Source of the DNA: Methanosarcina vacuolata Z-761
GTDB lineage: Archaea > Halobacteriota > Methanosarcinia > Methanosarcinales > Methanosarcinaceae
NCBI RefSeq assembly: GCF_000969905.1
Contig: NZ_CP009520.1
Coordinates: 1,674,001 to 1,738,000 of the forward strand
Direction: 5' to 3'
DNA: 64,000 nucleotides
Both the position numbers and the translations under genes were made by a program. Within the stretch, counting starts at the first letter, position 1. Every line of letters begins with the position of its first letter. The notes under the pieces were generated by a model. The model made no database searches and was not told where the DNA came from. It saw nothing but the letters and a program-made list of their open reading frames with translations. Positions 27,341-36,779 of this stretch are shown in pieces.

Positions 27341-27715
27341 TTAATCCCCTTCCGTGCCTGAGTTTTCTCCTACAGAAAGCATAAGCTCTCCGTAGAGCAG
27401 TTTTTCCAGGGTTTTGGCTACGTACTTCCTTTGCTGGTATTTCTGGATATCCTCATGCATCCTGAGGTCAGAGTCTACCTGGACTCGCACGAGAGCAAAA
27501 TGAAAGGCTTTTTCATTCTTTATCGGTGCGGTATAGAAAGCTTCCAGCATGTAAGGGAGTTTGAGGGGATCTTCTATAACTTCACTTAAAAGCAGCATCT
27601 CTTCAGGAATATCCTGGTAATGCGAAGATATATCTTTTTTTCCGGTAATAAGTTGCAGGTTTTTTTCTGAATATTTTTTCTCAAAGATAATAATTTCACC
27701 AATTATACTTCCCAC
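27341..27715 (-). CDS. Small conserved-looking hypothetical protein (about 120 residues)
   Basis: No family is recognised. The product is soluble, rather acidic and helix-rich (MLLLSEVIEDPLKLPYMLEA, YVAKTLEKLLYGELML). It follows sufB leftward after a 178-bp gap that contains 34-bp repeats, so it is probably its own unit. The start is uncertain: GTG at 27713-27715 lies inside the GAGGTGGG sequence that looks like a ribosome site, so a GTG about 15 bases further on (27699-27701) may be the true start. Confidence 0.6.
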   Translation of the reverse strand: MGSIIGEIIIFEKKYSEKNLQLITGKKDISSHYQDIPEEMLLLSEVIEDPLKLPYMLEAFYTAPIKNEKAFHFALVRVQVDSDLRMHEDIQKYQQRKYVAKTLEKLLYGELMLSVGENSGTEGD

Positions 27716-27766
27716 CTCTTACTCAAACTAAATTTAGGGACCCTTTTATCAATTTCCGGGATTTAC

Positions 27767-27845
27767 TTTCTATATTTTTTAACTCTGTACGCCTTTTAAT
27801 TTTCTACATTTTTTAACTCTGTACATCTTTTAGCTTTCTACATTT
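27767..27845. repeat. 34-bp tandem repeat, 2.3 copies
   Basis: Units starting at 27767, 27801 and 27835 share TTTCTACATTTTTTAACTCT and GTACatCTTTTA. It lies between sufB and the small hypothetical gene. Confidence 0.9.
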
Positions 27846-27893
27846 CATTACTGACACACTTAATTGATGCCCTGTAAAAGGGAATAAGAGGCT

Positions 27894-28856
27894 TCAAGCC
27901 AGCATTCCCTTTACGATAGTGTCAATAGCATCGTCTTCTTCGAGGCCGCGGGCCATAAGAGTTTCGACTTCTTTTTTGTCCACACACCCGATTGCTGCTT
28001 CGTGAGTTACCTTGGCCAGGGGATTATCAACGCGTATAATCGGGACAGCTTCGGCTTTTGCATTGCCCTGAAGAACCTCCAAACAGTCCACATGTCCTCT
28101 GGATCTTGGTGCATGACCTTCAGTAATTCCCTTAAACTCCGACTCCGCATCTTCTGTAATGGCCAGTCGGCTTTTGATCACACTTCTGGCGTTTTCCCCA
28201 TTAAGGGATACTTTTTCCATGATCCTGATTTTGTCGTCCTTTTTTCCGTAGACCTTGGTAACCATTTCACAGATAGAATCTTTTTCGGCATCCACGTCAT
28301 AGTCGAATTCGAGAACTCCTACTCTTCCCGAGATCAGGGAGAAATTATTGAAATAACTGCCGCCTTCCTCTACCTTTACATGGGCCTTTGGAATTACCTG
28401 AGCTCCTCCATGTGGTCCGTGGAAGTGAGTTTCTGTGTACTTTAATGAAGCATTCTTCCCTATATGCATTTGAGCCTCCATTCTATGAATAATCTTTACA
28501 GCATTAGGGAATGTACAGTGAGCGATGAGTTCAACAGCCGAGTCTTCTTCGGCTACAAAATTCATATTTATTTCCTGGAGCCCATCTTCAGGAATAAGCC
28601 CGAAGCAAAGGTGGATAGGAAATGGAATTTTGTACCCTTTCTTAATGGTCAGTTTAACGTCCACTCCATGTTCGGTCTCCTGGGGTTCGAGCACAATTCC
28701 TTCTATCCCATTCGCATTAAGAACCTTATTTCCGCTTATCACAAGGCTTGCAAGCTCATGGTTATGCAGGATTTCAGCATCTCCACCGGATGCCGAATAG
28801 GCTGCGTCCATATCTTTGATTTCGCTGGAAAGCGTATTAAGAGTTATCTGAGTCAT
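27894..28856 (-). CDS. sufB: SufB/SufD-family Fe-S cluster assembly scaffold
   Basis: The 320-residue protein is a minimal SufBD core: right-handed beta-helix pattern with HRMEAQMHIGKNASLKYTET, RSVIKSRLAITEDAESEFKG and the C-terminal HEAAIGCVDKKEVETLMARG. The Cys and His in the last segment correspond to residues at the SufB-SufD interface where a cluster is built. It is shorter than bacterial SufB (about 480), as is usual in methanogens that have only SufB and SufC. It starts 4 bp after sufC, so the two are co-translated and should form the SufB2C2 complex in the cytosol. No SufE or SufS is nearby. Confidence 0.92.
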   Translation of the reverse strand: MTQITLNTLSSEIKDMDAAYSASGGDAEILHNHELASLVISGNKVLNANGIEGIVLEPQETEHGVDVKLTIKKGYKIPFPIHLCFGLIPEDGLQEINMNFVAEEDSAVELIAHCTFPNAVKIIHRMEAQMHIGKNASLKYTETHFHGPHGGAQVIPKAHVKVEEGGSYFNNFSLISGRVGVLEFDYDVDAEKDSICEMVTKVYGKKDDKIRIMEKVSLNGENARSVIKSRLAITEDAESEFKGITEGHAPRSRGHVDCLEVLQGNAKAEAVPIIRVDNPLAKVTHEAAIGCVDKKEVETLMARGLEEDDAIDTIVKGMLA

Positions 28857-28859
28857 TTT

Positions 28860-29600
28860 TCAGGCCGCCTTTGGTGGGGATACCCTGCTGTCACATGGTA
28901 TACACCTGTTTTTGAAAAATTCACTGATTTCCAGGGGGTCTCCGCTCCTGAGGATAACCCCTTCGCACATCAGGGATGCTTTATCGGAAGCGGCTGCAAT
29001 TTCCTTCCTGTGTGTGATTACAAGTACCGAGGAACCGTTTTCTTTGAAAGTTTGGATCAGGTTTACGATTTCCTTTAAGGAAACAACATCAATTCCGGAG
29101 TCGGGCTCGTCGAGAATAGCAAGCTTCGGTTTCATTGTAATTATGGACGCAAGTTCTATGCGTTTTCTTTCACCTCCACTGAGCGCCTCTCCAACTTCCC
29201 TATCCAGGTATTTTTCAGGTCTAAGGTCAACCTTCCTCAGGGCCTCTTTCAGCTCTTCTTCAGTAGCGCCTCCATTGCCTTTTGCCCCGATTGCCAGATA
29301 ATCCCTTACTTTCAGCCCTTCAAAGCGGGCAGGTTCCTGCCAGGCAAGGGTAATGCCTTTTTTTGCACGTTCGGTTATTGAAAGTTTTGAAATATCTTCC
29401 CCATTAAAGATGAGGCTGCCTTCCTCGTGTTCATAACCCTGGAGTCCCATCAGGGTATAGGCAAGGGTACTTTTTCCTGCACCATTTGCGCCGATAATGC
29501 TGTGAATTTCCCGGTCGCCTACCTCAAGATTGACCCCTCGCAGGATTTTCTTTCCATCACGGCTTAGCACCAGGTTTTTTACAGATAGAATCTCTGACAC
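28860..29600 (-). CDS. sufC: SufC, ATPase of the Fe-S cluster assembly complex
   Basis: The 246-residue ABC-type ATPase has Walker A GANGAGKSTLAY, Q-loop TLAWQEPARFEGL, signature LSGGERKRIELASI and Walker B LAILDEPDSGID. The DSGID form of Walker B is characteristic of SufC. It drives conformational change of the SufBD scaffold. It lies 13 bp after cobY and 3 bp before sufB, so it appears to be part of the leftward cobamide transcription unit. A Cys-containing tail (CIPCDSRV) is present at the C-terminus. Confidence 0.93.
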   Translation of the reverse strand: MSEILSVKNLVLSRDGKKILRGVNLEVGDREIHSIIGANGAGKSTLAYTLMGLQGYEHEEGSLIFNGEDISKLSITERAKKGITLAWQEPARFEGLKVRDYLAIGAKGNGGATEEELKEALRKVDLRPEKYLDREVGEALSGGERKRIELASIITMKPKLAILDEPDSGIDVVSLKEIVNLIQTFKENGSSVLVITHRKEIAAASDKASLMCEGVILRSGDPLEISEFFKNRCIPCDSRVSPPKAA

Positions 29601-29613
29601 CTCTATAAGTTTT

Positions 29614-30225
29614 TTATTCTTGGCCCTGCAGCAGATCCTTGCAGTGCTGCAAATCCTTAACGGTATTTACGTTTATTGCTAGTTTGGGATTATCAAGTAT
29701 CAGATTAAAGTCTTCCTGTTCGTTTCGGATTTGAGAACTGTCCAGAATATTAATTCCGGAAGGTACTATCAGCTTCCCATCCTTGTTAAAGACCGTATCC
29801 GGCCTGATTCCGGCTCCTTTGCAGACATTTATAGGAACATATACCGAGAGCGCTGGCTTTCCTTCTTCCCTATATTTCTTGATTACAGAATCGATAAGTT
29901 CAGGGTTTATCAGGGGAAGGTCCGACATAATAATCATTACAGGCCCAACCGTTTCTGCGGTTTCTACCGCGTGGACCATATCCCCTACATAGTTTCCGCC
30001 AAAAGTCCTGATTACGCGAACTTCTCCTTTGTAGCGTTCCTGGATCATAATTTCTGTCCTTGGGGTAACAGGGGAGACCGCTACAAAAACTCTGTCTATA
30101 TTATCTGAGGCCCTCAGGGTATCTATCACATAGGCTATAAGTGGTTTTCCAAGCAATTCAACACAAGGCTTTTCTCCCATTCCAAGCCTCTGTCCGAACC
30201 CCCCTGCCATTACAATAGCGTCCAT
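29614..30225 (-). CDS. cobY: CobY, GTP:adenosylcobinamide-phosphate guanylyltransferase
   Basis: The N-terminus [20 protein letters not shown] is the nucleotidyltransferase P-loop that binds GTP, and the length (203) matches archaeal CobY, which replaces the bacterial CobU. It transfers GMP to adenosylcobinamide phosphate to give AdoCbi-GDP, the substrate of CobS. The start overlaps the end of cobS by 16 bp, in keeping with coupling. The context between cobS and suf genes supports the call. Soluble, cytosolic. Confidence 0.95.
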   Translation of the reverse strand: MDAIVMAGGFGQRLGMGEKPCVELLGKPLIAYVIDTLRASDNIDRVFVAVSPVTPRTEIMIQERYKGEVRVIRTFGGNYVGDMVHAVETAETVGPVMIIMSDLPLINPELIDSVIKKYREEGKPALSVYVPINVCKGAGIRPDTVFNKDGKLIVPSGINILDSSQIRNEQEDFNLILDNPKLAINVNTVKDLQHCKDLLQGQE

Positions 30226-31052
30226 TTTAAACCTCCCATGTATCCATTCAATGAAAAATTCAGGAGAACTGCGATAATAATGAGTGCAGTTACCCGACCA
30301 ACTTCGTTAGCAGTGCCAATTCCATCACCGTTTAATCCCCCAAAATGGGCATAGCTTCGGTTAAGAATTACCAGAGCCGAGATACAGGCTCCCAGATAAG
30401 GCAACAGCCCTATCCATCCAAAAGGCAGAAAGCAAACTATAGCTCCGAATATGAATCCAATCAGAAAATTCTTTCTGGTCGCTCCGCTTATAGTCATGGC
30501 TCCCAGGCCAGGGTAAGCCTGTTTTTCCTGCGGAGGTATGGGCTTTCCAAAGGCAGCAATAGTTAGCATGGACTGTTTTGCACTGACCTCTGCAATAAAC
30601 ATTGATGCAAGCATTAAAGCCGGAAGGTTAGCTCCAAAAACAACGGAACCTCCTTGCTGTATTGCCCTTATCGAACTGTACAGAGTAAGTAATACGAGAA
30701 TGCAAAAGGATACTCCTCCTGTCCCGATGGTCGTGTCTTTCAGGGCCTTGATTTTCTTCTCATGTGACCCATGGGCCATAAAACCGTCCCCAATGTCCGT
30801 GACTCCATCGAGGTGATTAAAGCCTGTAATATAATATATGAATCCCATGATAAGGGCTGCAAGCACAGGCCCGGGAAATATTACCTGCCCTATGAATGCA
30901 ACTGCACCTATGAGAAGCCCGAGTACGGCTCCCACAACGGGATAAAAGTAGATTTTCTTCATGAGTTCGTCGATTCCTTCCATGCTAATCCCCACAGGAA
31001 TAGTGGACAGGAAACCAAACCCAGATTTAAAAGCAAGCAAATATGAATTCAT
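30210..31052 (-). CDS. cobS: CobS, adenosylcobinamide-GDP ribazoletransferase (cobalamin-5'-phosphate synthase)
   Basis: A polytopic membrane protein with the CobS family hallmarks: N-terminal [10 protein letters not shown], the [22 protein letters not shown] block with acidic metal ligands, and a late [16 protein letters not shown] motif. It joins AdoCbi-GDP and alpha-ribazole phosphate in the membrane. The frame extends to a TTG at 31073, but the ATG at 31050-31052 gives the usual [11 protein letters not shown] start with GGTG close upstream. It follows cobZ after a gap of some 35 bp and overlaps cobY. Confidence 0.95.
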   Translation of the reverse strand: MNSYLLAFKSGFGFLSTIPVGISMEGIDELMKKIYFYPVVGAVLGLLIGAVAFIGQVIFPGPVLAALIMGFIYYITGFNHLDGVTDIGDGFMAHGSHEKKIKALKDTTIGTGGVSFCILVLLTLYSSIRAIQQGGSVVFGANLPALMLASMFIAEVSAKQSMLTIAAFGKPIPPQEKQAYPGLGAMTISGATRKNFLIGFIFGAIVCFLPFGWIGLLPYLGACISALVILNRSYAHFGGLNGDGIGTANEVGRVTALIIIAVLLNFSLNGYMGGLKWTLL

Positions 31053-31086
31053 CGCGCACCGCCTGTTTTTCAATCATTTCCTTCTT

Positions 31087-31629
31087 TCAGTCCGTCCCTA
31101 CAAATTCTGCCATACCTCTTGAATACATATTGGAAGACACGCCTCCTATAAGGCCCCCGATAACGTCATCCATAAAAGGCCCGAGCTTTGCAAGGATTCC
31201 AGGTTTCTGTTTGTCAAACCTGACAAACTCAAAAGCGCCCTTGGAACCGCTGATATAGGTTGCAATACTTGTGCCGAGCACTTCATCTGCAATTATAAAA
31301 GTAAGGTCTTTTTCATAAGAACTTTTGCTAAGGTTCGGAAGGGTTCCTGCCCTGCCTTCCCGCTCCAGCAAGACCCCGGAATAGATTAGAAGGCAGAGGT
31401 TTGGATCTGAAAGTGCATACTTAAGTTCTCTCTTAAATAAAGCGTCGGCTTTCTCTCTGGTCTCAAGCCCTGGATGGGGAACGTACATTTCCAGAGCCGT
31501 ATCAGCAAGGTCCTGAACACTGATGCCTTCTTCAGCAAGGACATCGAGGATGTTGACTGTAGCGTTTTCTTCTACTTTCTCAGGCTGCCCTTTTTTCAGG
31601 TCTTTTTCCTCAATATCGGATAATTTCAT
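31087..31629 (-). CDS. cobZ: CobZ, alpha-ribazole-phosphate phosphatase (PgpA-like)
   Basis: The 180-residue protein carries a C-terminal PgpA-like segment, DLTFIIADEVLGTSIATYIS and KLGPFMDDVIGGLIGG, with DD/DE metal-type residues. This protein type was identified in Methanosarcina as the non-orthologous replacement of bacterial CobC that removes the phosphate from alpha-ribazole-5'-phosphate or the cobalamin phosphate. Position directly before cobS agrees. The start ATG at 31629 follows GTGATC, which pairs with the 16S 3' end. An N-terminal charged region of about 30 residues (LSDIEEKDLKKGQPEKVEE) precedes the fold. Confidence 0.9.
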   Translation of the reverse strand: MKLSDIEEKDLKKGQPEKVEENATVNILDVLAEEGISVQDLADTALEMYVPHPGLETREKADALFKRELKYALSDPNLCLLIYSGVLLEREGRAGTLPNLSKSSYEKDLTFIIADEVLGTSIATYISGSKGAFEFVRFDKQKPGILAKLGPFMDDVIGGLIGGVSSNMYSRGMAEFVGTD

Positions 31630-31990
31630 ATGATCACTTCGGGGTTGTTAAAAAATGGTTTTATTAGCTTTTGAAAATCTTTAACGCTATTACACTGGCT
31701 TTTCTCATAACCCGTATTTCCATGAAGGATTCAGATTATCTCAGAAGCCGTCTTAAAATTCAAATAATTTATACAATTGGATAATAGGCAACGTTCCTTT
31801 TAAATTCATATTACACACTCGATGCATAAAATCAAACACAACAAACATCATGGTTTAAATTTTCGTTTTGGACATTAACAGTTTGACACTCCGTTTATCA
31901 TTTAAATGCATAAGTCCTATCCCAATTATAGAACCAAATTTAATTTTAAGACACGCTCTCAGGAATCAGGTTCTGGCAGCGAAGGAAGGG
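31630..31990. other. 361-bp gap inside the cobamide block
   Basis: This gap separates cobD-cbiB from cobZ-cobS-cobY and must contain a separate promoter or a long untranslated region. Near 31730-31830 it is AT-rich (AATAATTTATACAATTGG at about 31761). No B12-box or riboswitch core was recognised. Confidence 0.4.
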
Positions 31991-32977
31991 TCACGGATAC
32001 AGGTATATCCCTGCTAAATGAATTACTGCTGCACAGGCAACAAGCGAGAAGCCTGAAGCAATTGCTATTAATTGGGATACCCTTTTTATATCCTTTACTT
32101 CGGTCGGGGGATATAAGGCCCCAAGTATATAAGTATCGGGTTTTTCAAGTTTGACCCCGAGCGCTCCTGCAGTAGCTGCCATGGGATAACCGGAATTGGG
32201 GGACGGAGTTTTCATTCCGTCTTCAAAAGCACTCTTTATACTGTTAAATGGAGAAAATTTTCCCTGTTTTTTCGGGAGCAGACTCGCTATAAAGGCTGCT
32301 GCAAGAATGAATATAACGGAGATGCGGGCAGGGATCCAGTTTAATACGTCATCGGATTTCGCTGAGAAGTACCCAAGTTCCCTGTAGGGCTCGGTTTTAT
32401 ACCCAACCATTGAGTCCAGAGTACTTATGGCTTTAAATGCATATGCTGCAACAAGCCCGTATTTTCCGAAAAGGGTATAGTAAAAAATGGGGCTCAGGAT
32501 GCCGTCAACATAGTTTTCGGATACGGATTCGATAACTGCGGAAGACATCTGGTTTCTGGTAAGTTTTGAAGTGTTCCGGCTTACATATATTGGGAGCAGT
32601 TCCCGGACTTTATCAAGCCTGTTTGCTTCGAGGTGCCCATAAATCTCCTTTGCAGGGCCGAGCAGGCAGTTAACAGCAAAGGTGGCTTTCAGGAAATATG
32701 CCTCTATAAGAAGGGAAAGCACCCTGGGAATTCCCGGAAGGGCTGCTATGTAAAGCACGGTGTAACCCAGCAAGGCTGCAGAAAATACACAGCAGAGAGC
32801 CATTGCAACTCCGTAGGCTTTCCTGTGAGTCTGAGGAGCCGCATTTATAAAAAAATTGATTAGTTTTCCTATCCACACAACAGGGTGTACGGCAGCAGGC
32901 GGCTCCCCGAAAAATATGTCTATGGCGGCTGCAAGCAAAAGTACCAGGGCAAGATGCCCGCTGTCTGGTACAATCAT
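31991..32977 (-). CDS. cbiB: CbiB, adenosylcobinamide-phosphate synthase
   Basis: A polytopic membrane protein of 328 residues with the CbiB signatures DIFFGEPPAAVHPVVWIGKL near the N-terminus, ESVSENYVDGILSPIFYY in the middle and the late PNSGYPMAATAGALGVKLEK. It amidates adenosylcobyric acid with (R)-1-amino-2-propanol phosphate, the product of CobD. The start ATG overlaps the cobD stop by four bases (ATGA), so the two are coupled. Confidence 0.96.
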   Translation of the reverse strand: MIVPDSGHLALVLLLAAAIDIFFGEPPAAVHPVVWIGKLINFFINAAPQTHRKAYGVAMALCCVFSAALLGYTVLYIAALPGIPRVLSLLIEAYFLKATFAVNCLLGPAKEIYGHLEANRLDKVRELLPIYVSRNTSKLTRNQMSSAVIESVSENYVDGILSPIFYYTLFGKYGLVAAYAFKAISTLDSMVGYKTEPYRELGYFSAKSDDVLNWIPARISVIFILAAAFIASLLPKKQGKFSPFNSIKSAFEDGMKTPSPNSGYPMAATAGALGVKLEKPDTYILGALYPPTEVKDIKRVSQLIAIASGFSLVACAAVIHLAGIYLYP

Positions 32978-34464
32978 AGGATAGGCTCCATCACTTTCTT
33001 CCAGGCAACTTTCACGAGTTCGTCCGTATCTCCTTCCTGCATAAGACAGTCAAGGATTTTCTGCGCAGTTTCCGTCTTGTGAACCAGATGACAGTCAACA
33101 CAGCTCCAGACTTTTCCGCCTCTTGAGCTCTGGATCCATTTTCCTCCTGTGCGCTCGTTTTCACAGGGATAGAACGGACAGAAGCAGAAGGTACAGTTCT
33201 GGCCTTCAAAGTGGCAGGGATAGTATTCGCAGGTTTTCCTGCCTCCAATGCCTTCTTCAGAAGCCTTTTCGATCACATTCTGCAGTTCTTGTTTTGCCTG
33301 TTCTCTACCCCACTCGGTAATTATATCCCCGATTGCAGCAATTATCCTGTCGTTTTCTTCGAAAGTCCGGACTGCAAGCCTTATGTAATCTTTTCCAAGG
33401 CCGTGGAGGGAAGAACAGTCCCTTATGAGGACTCCATGAGCTGCCAGACGTGCAGTTAATTCCGTTGAATCAAGCATGAATTTACTGATATCAACCAGGA
33501 TAAAGTTTACATTCACCTCTCCGGCTTTAAAACCCCTTATCCTATCGAGTTTCGCCTTAAAAACCTCTCCTTCTTCCCTGATCATATCCCTCGCTTTTTT
33601 CAGGTACGGGTTTTCAATCCCGCCTTCAATATTAAGAAGGGAAGTCGCTACAGCGTCTGCCAGGGTTCCGAGGTTCCAGGAAAGTCTAGCAGTATCCAGA
33701 ATTTCAGCTACCTCAGGGGAAGCTATTCCGAAGCCCATCCGGATTCCCGGGATTGCAAAGTCCTTTGTAAGGGAACGCATGACAAAAATGTAATTGTTGT
33801 TTACTGCAAGATCTGCAACACTCTGTGAAGGATCTGAAAGCTCAATAAAAGCTTCGTCCACGAAAAGAAGTGTTTTGTGCTGTGTACAACGTTCCGCAAG
33901 AGCTTTGATTTCTTCTCGAGTACGGAGTTTCCCAGTCGGGTTATTGGGGTTACAGATGAACAGGATTTTTGCTTTTTCCAGAAGCTCGTCAGGAAGTTTT
34001 TCGACTTCGTCCTGGCTTGGGTACTGCAGTTCTGCTCCCATAATCCGGCACTGCATTTCGTATTCTCCGAAAGTGGGCCAGGGTAGAAGGACAGTATCTC
34101 CTTTTTCAACCACGCATTCCACTACAAGCCTTATAATTTCCGTTGAACCGTTACCCGGAATAATATTCTTTGGGCTTACTCCATGCCCTACGAACTTTGC
34201 AGCAGCTTCTCGAAACTCAGGATACCTGTTATCAGGATATTCGGTAAGTTTCTTAAAACCAGCATTAAGAATCTCATCAAAGTTCAATCCGCTTTCCGGA
34301 TGCTCAAAAGGGTTTCCCAGAGGATTAAAGTTTGCACTGAAGTCAAGAATTTCACTTTCAGGAATCCCGTAAGTTTCAGATGTTTCCTGAACTAACCCTC
34401 CATGCCTGCAGGGCTTCAGGTCCAGTAGATGTTTCCTTAAAGGTACACTTCTTTGCTCGGACAC
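32974..34464 (-). CDS. cobD: CobD, threonine-phosphate decarboxylase with C-terminal Cys-rich domain
   Basis: Residues 1-385 are a PLP-dependent class I aminotransferase fold: HGGLVQETSETYGIPESEIL, NFNPLGNP, PGNGSTEIIRL, FICNPNNPTGKL, SLTKDFAIPGIRMGFGIASP (Lys of the SLTKDF binds PLP) and RLAVRTFEEN. It makes (R)-1-amino-2-propanol phosphate for CbiB. The last 100 residues add CEYYPCHFEGQNCTFCFCPF, YPCENERTG and VWSCVDCHLVHKTET, about ten Cys/His that suggest an Fe-S or metal centre. Bacterial CobD (about 360) lacks this. From memory, the M. mazei homologue was reported as a bifunctional threonine kinase/decarboxylase. It heads the leftward cobamide operon. Confidence 0.94.
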   Translation of the reverse strand: MSEQRSVPLRKHLLDLKPCRHGGLVQETSETYGIPESEILDFSANFNPLGNPFEHPESGLNFDEILNAGFKKLTEYPDNRYPEFREAAAKFVGHGVSPKNIIPGNGSTEIIRLVVECVVEKGDTVLLPWPTFGEYEMQCRIMGAELQYPSQDEVEKLPDELLEKAKILFICNPNNPTGKLRTREEIKALAERCTQHKTLLFVDEAFIELSDPSQSVADLAVNNNYIFVMRSLTKDFAIPGIRMGFGIASPEVAEILDTARLSWNLGTLADAVATSLLNIEGGIENPYLKKARDMIREEGEVFKAKLDRIRGFKAGEVNVNFILVDISKFMLDSTELTARLAAHGVLIRDCSSLHGLGKDYIRLAVRTFEENDRIIAAIGDIITEWGREQAKQELQNVIEKASEEGIGGRKTCEYYPCHFEGQNCTFCFCPFYPCENERTGGKWIQSSRGGKVWSCVDCHLVHKTETAQKILDCLMQEGDTDELVKVAWKKVMEPIL

Positions 34465-34816
34465 GGTAATCGCAAATATTTAGTGTGAATCATGTATATT
34501 AATCTGCTTATTATATTATTCAACGTAAACTTGCCTTTATTTGCTTTACAATTGTTTGATTGCGAAAACTTCTGCTTCTGGAATCCATTCTACTTTATTT
34601 TACAGAACAAATATATTATTTCTGTATTTAAGCTGTCGTTTTTTGGCGGCTTCAGATAGGTATCGAAAAAGTAAAATAGCTTGCTTTTAACTAGTACAGT
34701 CCAGAAACGCTAAAAAGCTCCAAATTATATCTTAAAGTAAAAACTCTAAATGAAGCAAAACTCTAAATTAAGCTTTAAAGTAATTGTTTTAATTTGATTA
34801 TCAGGTGCATTTAAAA
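34465..34816. promoter_or_regulatory. Divergent promoter region between cobD and hisS
   Basis: About 350 bp of AT-rich DNA. For cobD (leftward), AATAATATAATAA near 34510-34523 is a TATA-like box. For hisS (rightward), AAATTATATCTTAAAG near 34723 is a candidate. A degenerate AACTCTAAATgAAGCaAAACTCTAAATtAAGC direct repeat (about 34740-34775) lies just before hisS. No riboswitch was seen. Confidence 0.45.
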
Positions 34817-36052
34817 ATGACAGTTAATAGACCAAGAGGGACCCGGGACTTTTTACCTGCCGATACTGCCCGGAGAAGATACGTGGAAAGTGTTATGCGA
34901 GACGTTGCCCGCAAATGGGGCTACAGTGAAATCATTACGCCCACGTTTGAACATCTTGATCTTTTCACCCTGAAGTCAGGAGAAGGGATCATAGGGGAGC
35001 TCTACAACTTTACGGACAAAGGCGGCAGGGAAATGACCCTCAGGCCTGAGCTTACTGCTCCTGTCATGCGTATGTATATAAATGAACTTCAGCCTTTTCC
35101 GAAGCCTTTAAAATTATTTTACTTTGAAAACTGTTTCCGCTATGAGCGCCCCCAGAAAGGCCGTTTCAGGGAATTCTGGCAGTTCGGGGTTGAACTTATA
35201 GGAAGCGGAAAACCCGATTCCGATGCCGAGGTTATTGCCCTTGCCGATGCCATGTTAAAATCCGCCGGAGTGAAGGGCGACATGAAGCTCGGAAACCTTG
35301 CGGTCATACGTACGCTCTTGAGTGGGCTTGAACCGGAAATTGTGAGCAAGGTTATGCGGCTTGTGGATAAAAAAGAGTATGCCGGCCTTGAAGCACTGCT
35401 TGAAGAAATAGGAGCCGAAGAACAGCTCAAGTCCGACCTTTTCCACCTGATAAAACTGGAAGGCAAGCATATCCTCCCTGAAGTAATAAAAATAGTTGGA
35501 AATATCCCTGAACTTGTAAGCTTTGAAAAGACCCTCAAGCTTCTCGACGCATACGGAGTCGATTACTCCCTTGACTTCGGGATTGCACGCGGGCTTGATT
35601 ACTATACAGGCATGGTTTTTGAGGTCTATGCCGAGGGCCTCGGTGCCCAGAAACAGGTCTGCGGTGGAGGTTCTTACCAGCTTATCCAGCTTTTCGGAGG
35701 CGGAGACGTGCCTTCAACCGGCTTCGGGATAGGTTTTGATAGGATTATGGAAATCTGCCCTCTTACCCCGCCTGCTCCTAAAACCCTTATGCTGGTCTCA
35801 AAACCTGATCTTCATCTAAAAGCGATAAGTTTTGCAAATGAACTAAGGAAGTACGTGCCGGTCCATGTAGACCTCATGCAGCGTAATTTCAAAGCCCAAC
35901 TTTCTTATGCAAATACCATCAACGCTGATTACGTGGTTATAGTTGGTGAAAAAGAATTAGAAGCAGGAAAGCTTACGCTGAGAGATATGGTTTCAGGAGA
36001 ACAGGAACTTCTGACGCTTGATGAGATTATTGAGAAAGTTTCACCTAGCTAA
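34817..36052 (+). CDS. hisS: Histidyl-tRNA synthetase
   Basis: Class II synthetase motifs are present: the N-terminal [10 protein letters not shown], motif 2 [25 protein letters not shown], the HisA loop [12 protein letters not shown] and motif 3 GFGIGFDRI, followed by an anticodon-binding domain from about residue 325 ([16 protein letters not shown] onward). It charges tRNA-His in the cytosol. A GTG at 34805 is in frame but is itself part of the AGGTG ribosome site; the ATG at 34817, nine bases downstream, begins [12 protein letters not shown] as expected, giving 411 residues. Divergent from the cobamide block. Confidence 0.97.
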   Translation: MTVNRPRGTRDFLPADTARRRYVESVMRDVARKWGYSEIITPTFEHLDLFTLKSGEGIIGELYNFTDKGGREMTLRPELTAPVMRMYINELQPFPKPLKLFYFENCFRYERPQKGRFREFWQFGVELIGSGKPDSDAEVIALADAMLKSAGVKGDMKLGNLAVIRTLLSGLEPEIVSKVMRLVDKKEYAGLEALLEEIGAEEQLKSDLFHLIKLEGKHILPEVIKIVGNIPELVSFEKTLKLLDAYGVDYSLDFGIARGLDYYTGMVFEVYAEGLGAQKQVCGGGSYQLIQLFGGGDVPSTGFGIGFDRIMEICPLTPPAPKTLMLVSKPDLHLKAISFANELRKYVPVHVDLMQRNFKAQLSYANTINADYVVIVGEKELEAGKLTLRDMVSGEQELLTLDEIIEKVSPS

Positions 36053-36636
36053 AGTTGAAAGATTTTTTCTTTCATTCTTTTTACTCTCATTAAATTGTTG
36101 GAGAGCCTATTTAGGTTCAGGCAGCAGTACGCAATTTTGTTTACTTGTATATTGGACCTTATTCCTCTTTTTGGTTACATTTTCCTATATTACCAATATC
36201 GATTTTCAGAGAGTTCAGGTGTACAGGGAAGTGTGCAGGATTAGATTCTGACTTATAGCTGCAAGTATGGTCTTACGAAAACTTTCTCTTACAAGACCCA
36301 GGCAGAATTTGCAAAAGTACTCTGTGTAAAATTACTCTGTGTAAAATTACTCTGTGTAAAAGTACTCTGGCTTTCAGTTGCAAATTCAGCATAATTTCTG
36401 TGGCAGGCGTGGTTCGCATCTGAGGATTACCCATAAGAGGCGCACTGACCAAAATTAGCATACTTATTTGTTTCAATCACTGATTTTCATAAAGTTGACT
36501 AAAATGTTAATTGTTAGATACTTTGGTAATACAGATTATATAGGTGTTTAAAAATTATAATGTTTGGAATTCAATCAGAGGTGGCTCAACGATTGGAATC
36601 CAGAGACCAAAAGCTCAAACAGTAACTTACAAAGCA
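36053..36636. other. Intergenic stretch after hisS with a 15-bp tandem repeat
   Basis: No gene is supported. A short tandem repeat is at 36317-36369. The DNA is AT-rich. Confidence 0.45.
36317..36369. repeat. 15-bp tandem repeat, 3.5 copies
   Basis: Units of (G/T)TACTCTGTGTAAAA start at 36317, 36332 and 36347; a fourth is truncated at 36362. Confidence 0.9.
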
Positions 36637-36779
36637 ACCCACTTTCCGTATATACACACAAAAACGCAATCAACTTTCCCAATAAGGCAGTAAAGTAAAA
36701 TTTGCCTGTCTTTAAAGTAAATATTTTAGACAATTCGGCAAATTAATTCTACATTTGTGTTCAAATGCGGAAAGTGGGT
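36637..36779. mobile_element. 143-bp inverted-repeat element (ACCCACTTTCCG ends)
   Basis: ACCCACTTTCCG at 36637-36648 is the exact reverse complement of CGGAAAGTGGGT at 36768-36779. After a seven-base mismatch zone the arms match again (ACACAAA against TTTGTGT), giving roughly 26-bp ends. The interior is non-coding and AT-rich. This is the layout of a MITE. No related copy was noticed in this window. Confidence 0.6.

Noticed and set aside
34465-34816. Cobalamin riboswitch before cobD
   Set aside because: No B12-box or core helices were recognised, and archaeal cobamide operons generally lack this class.
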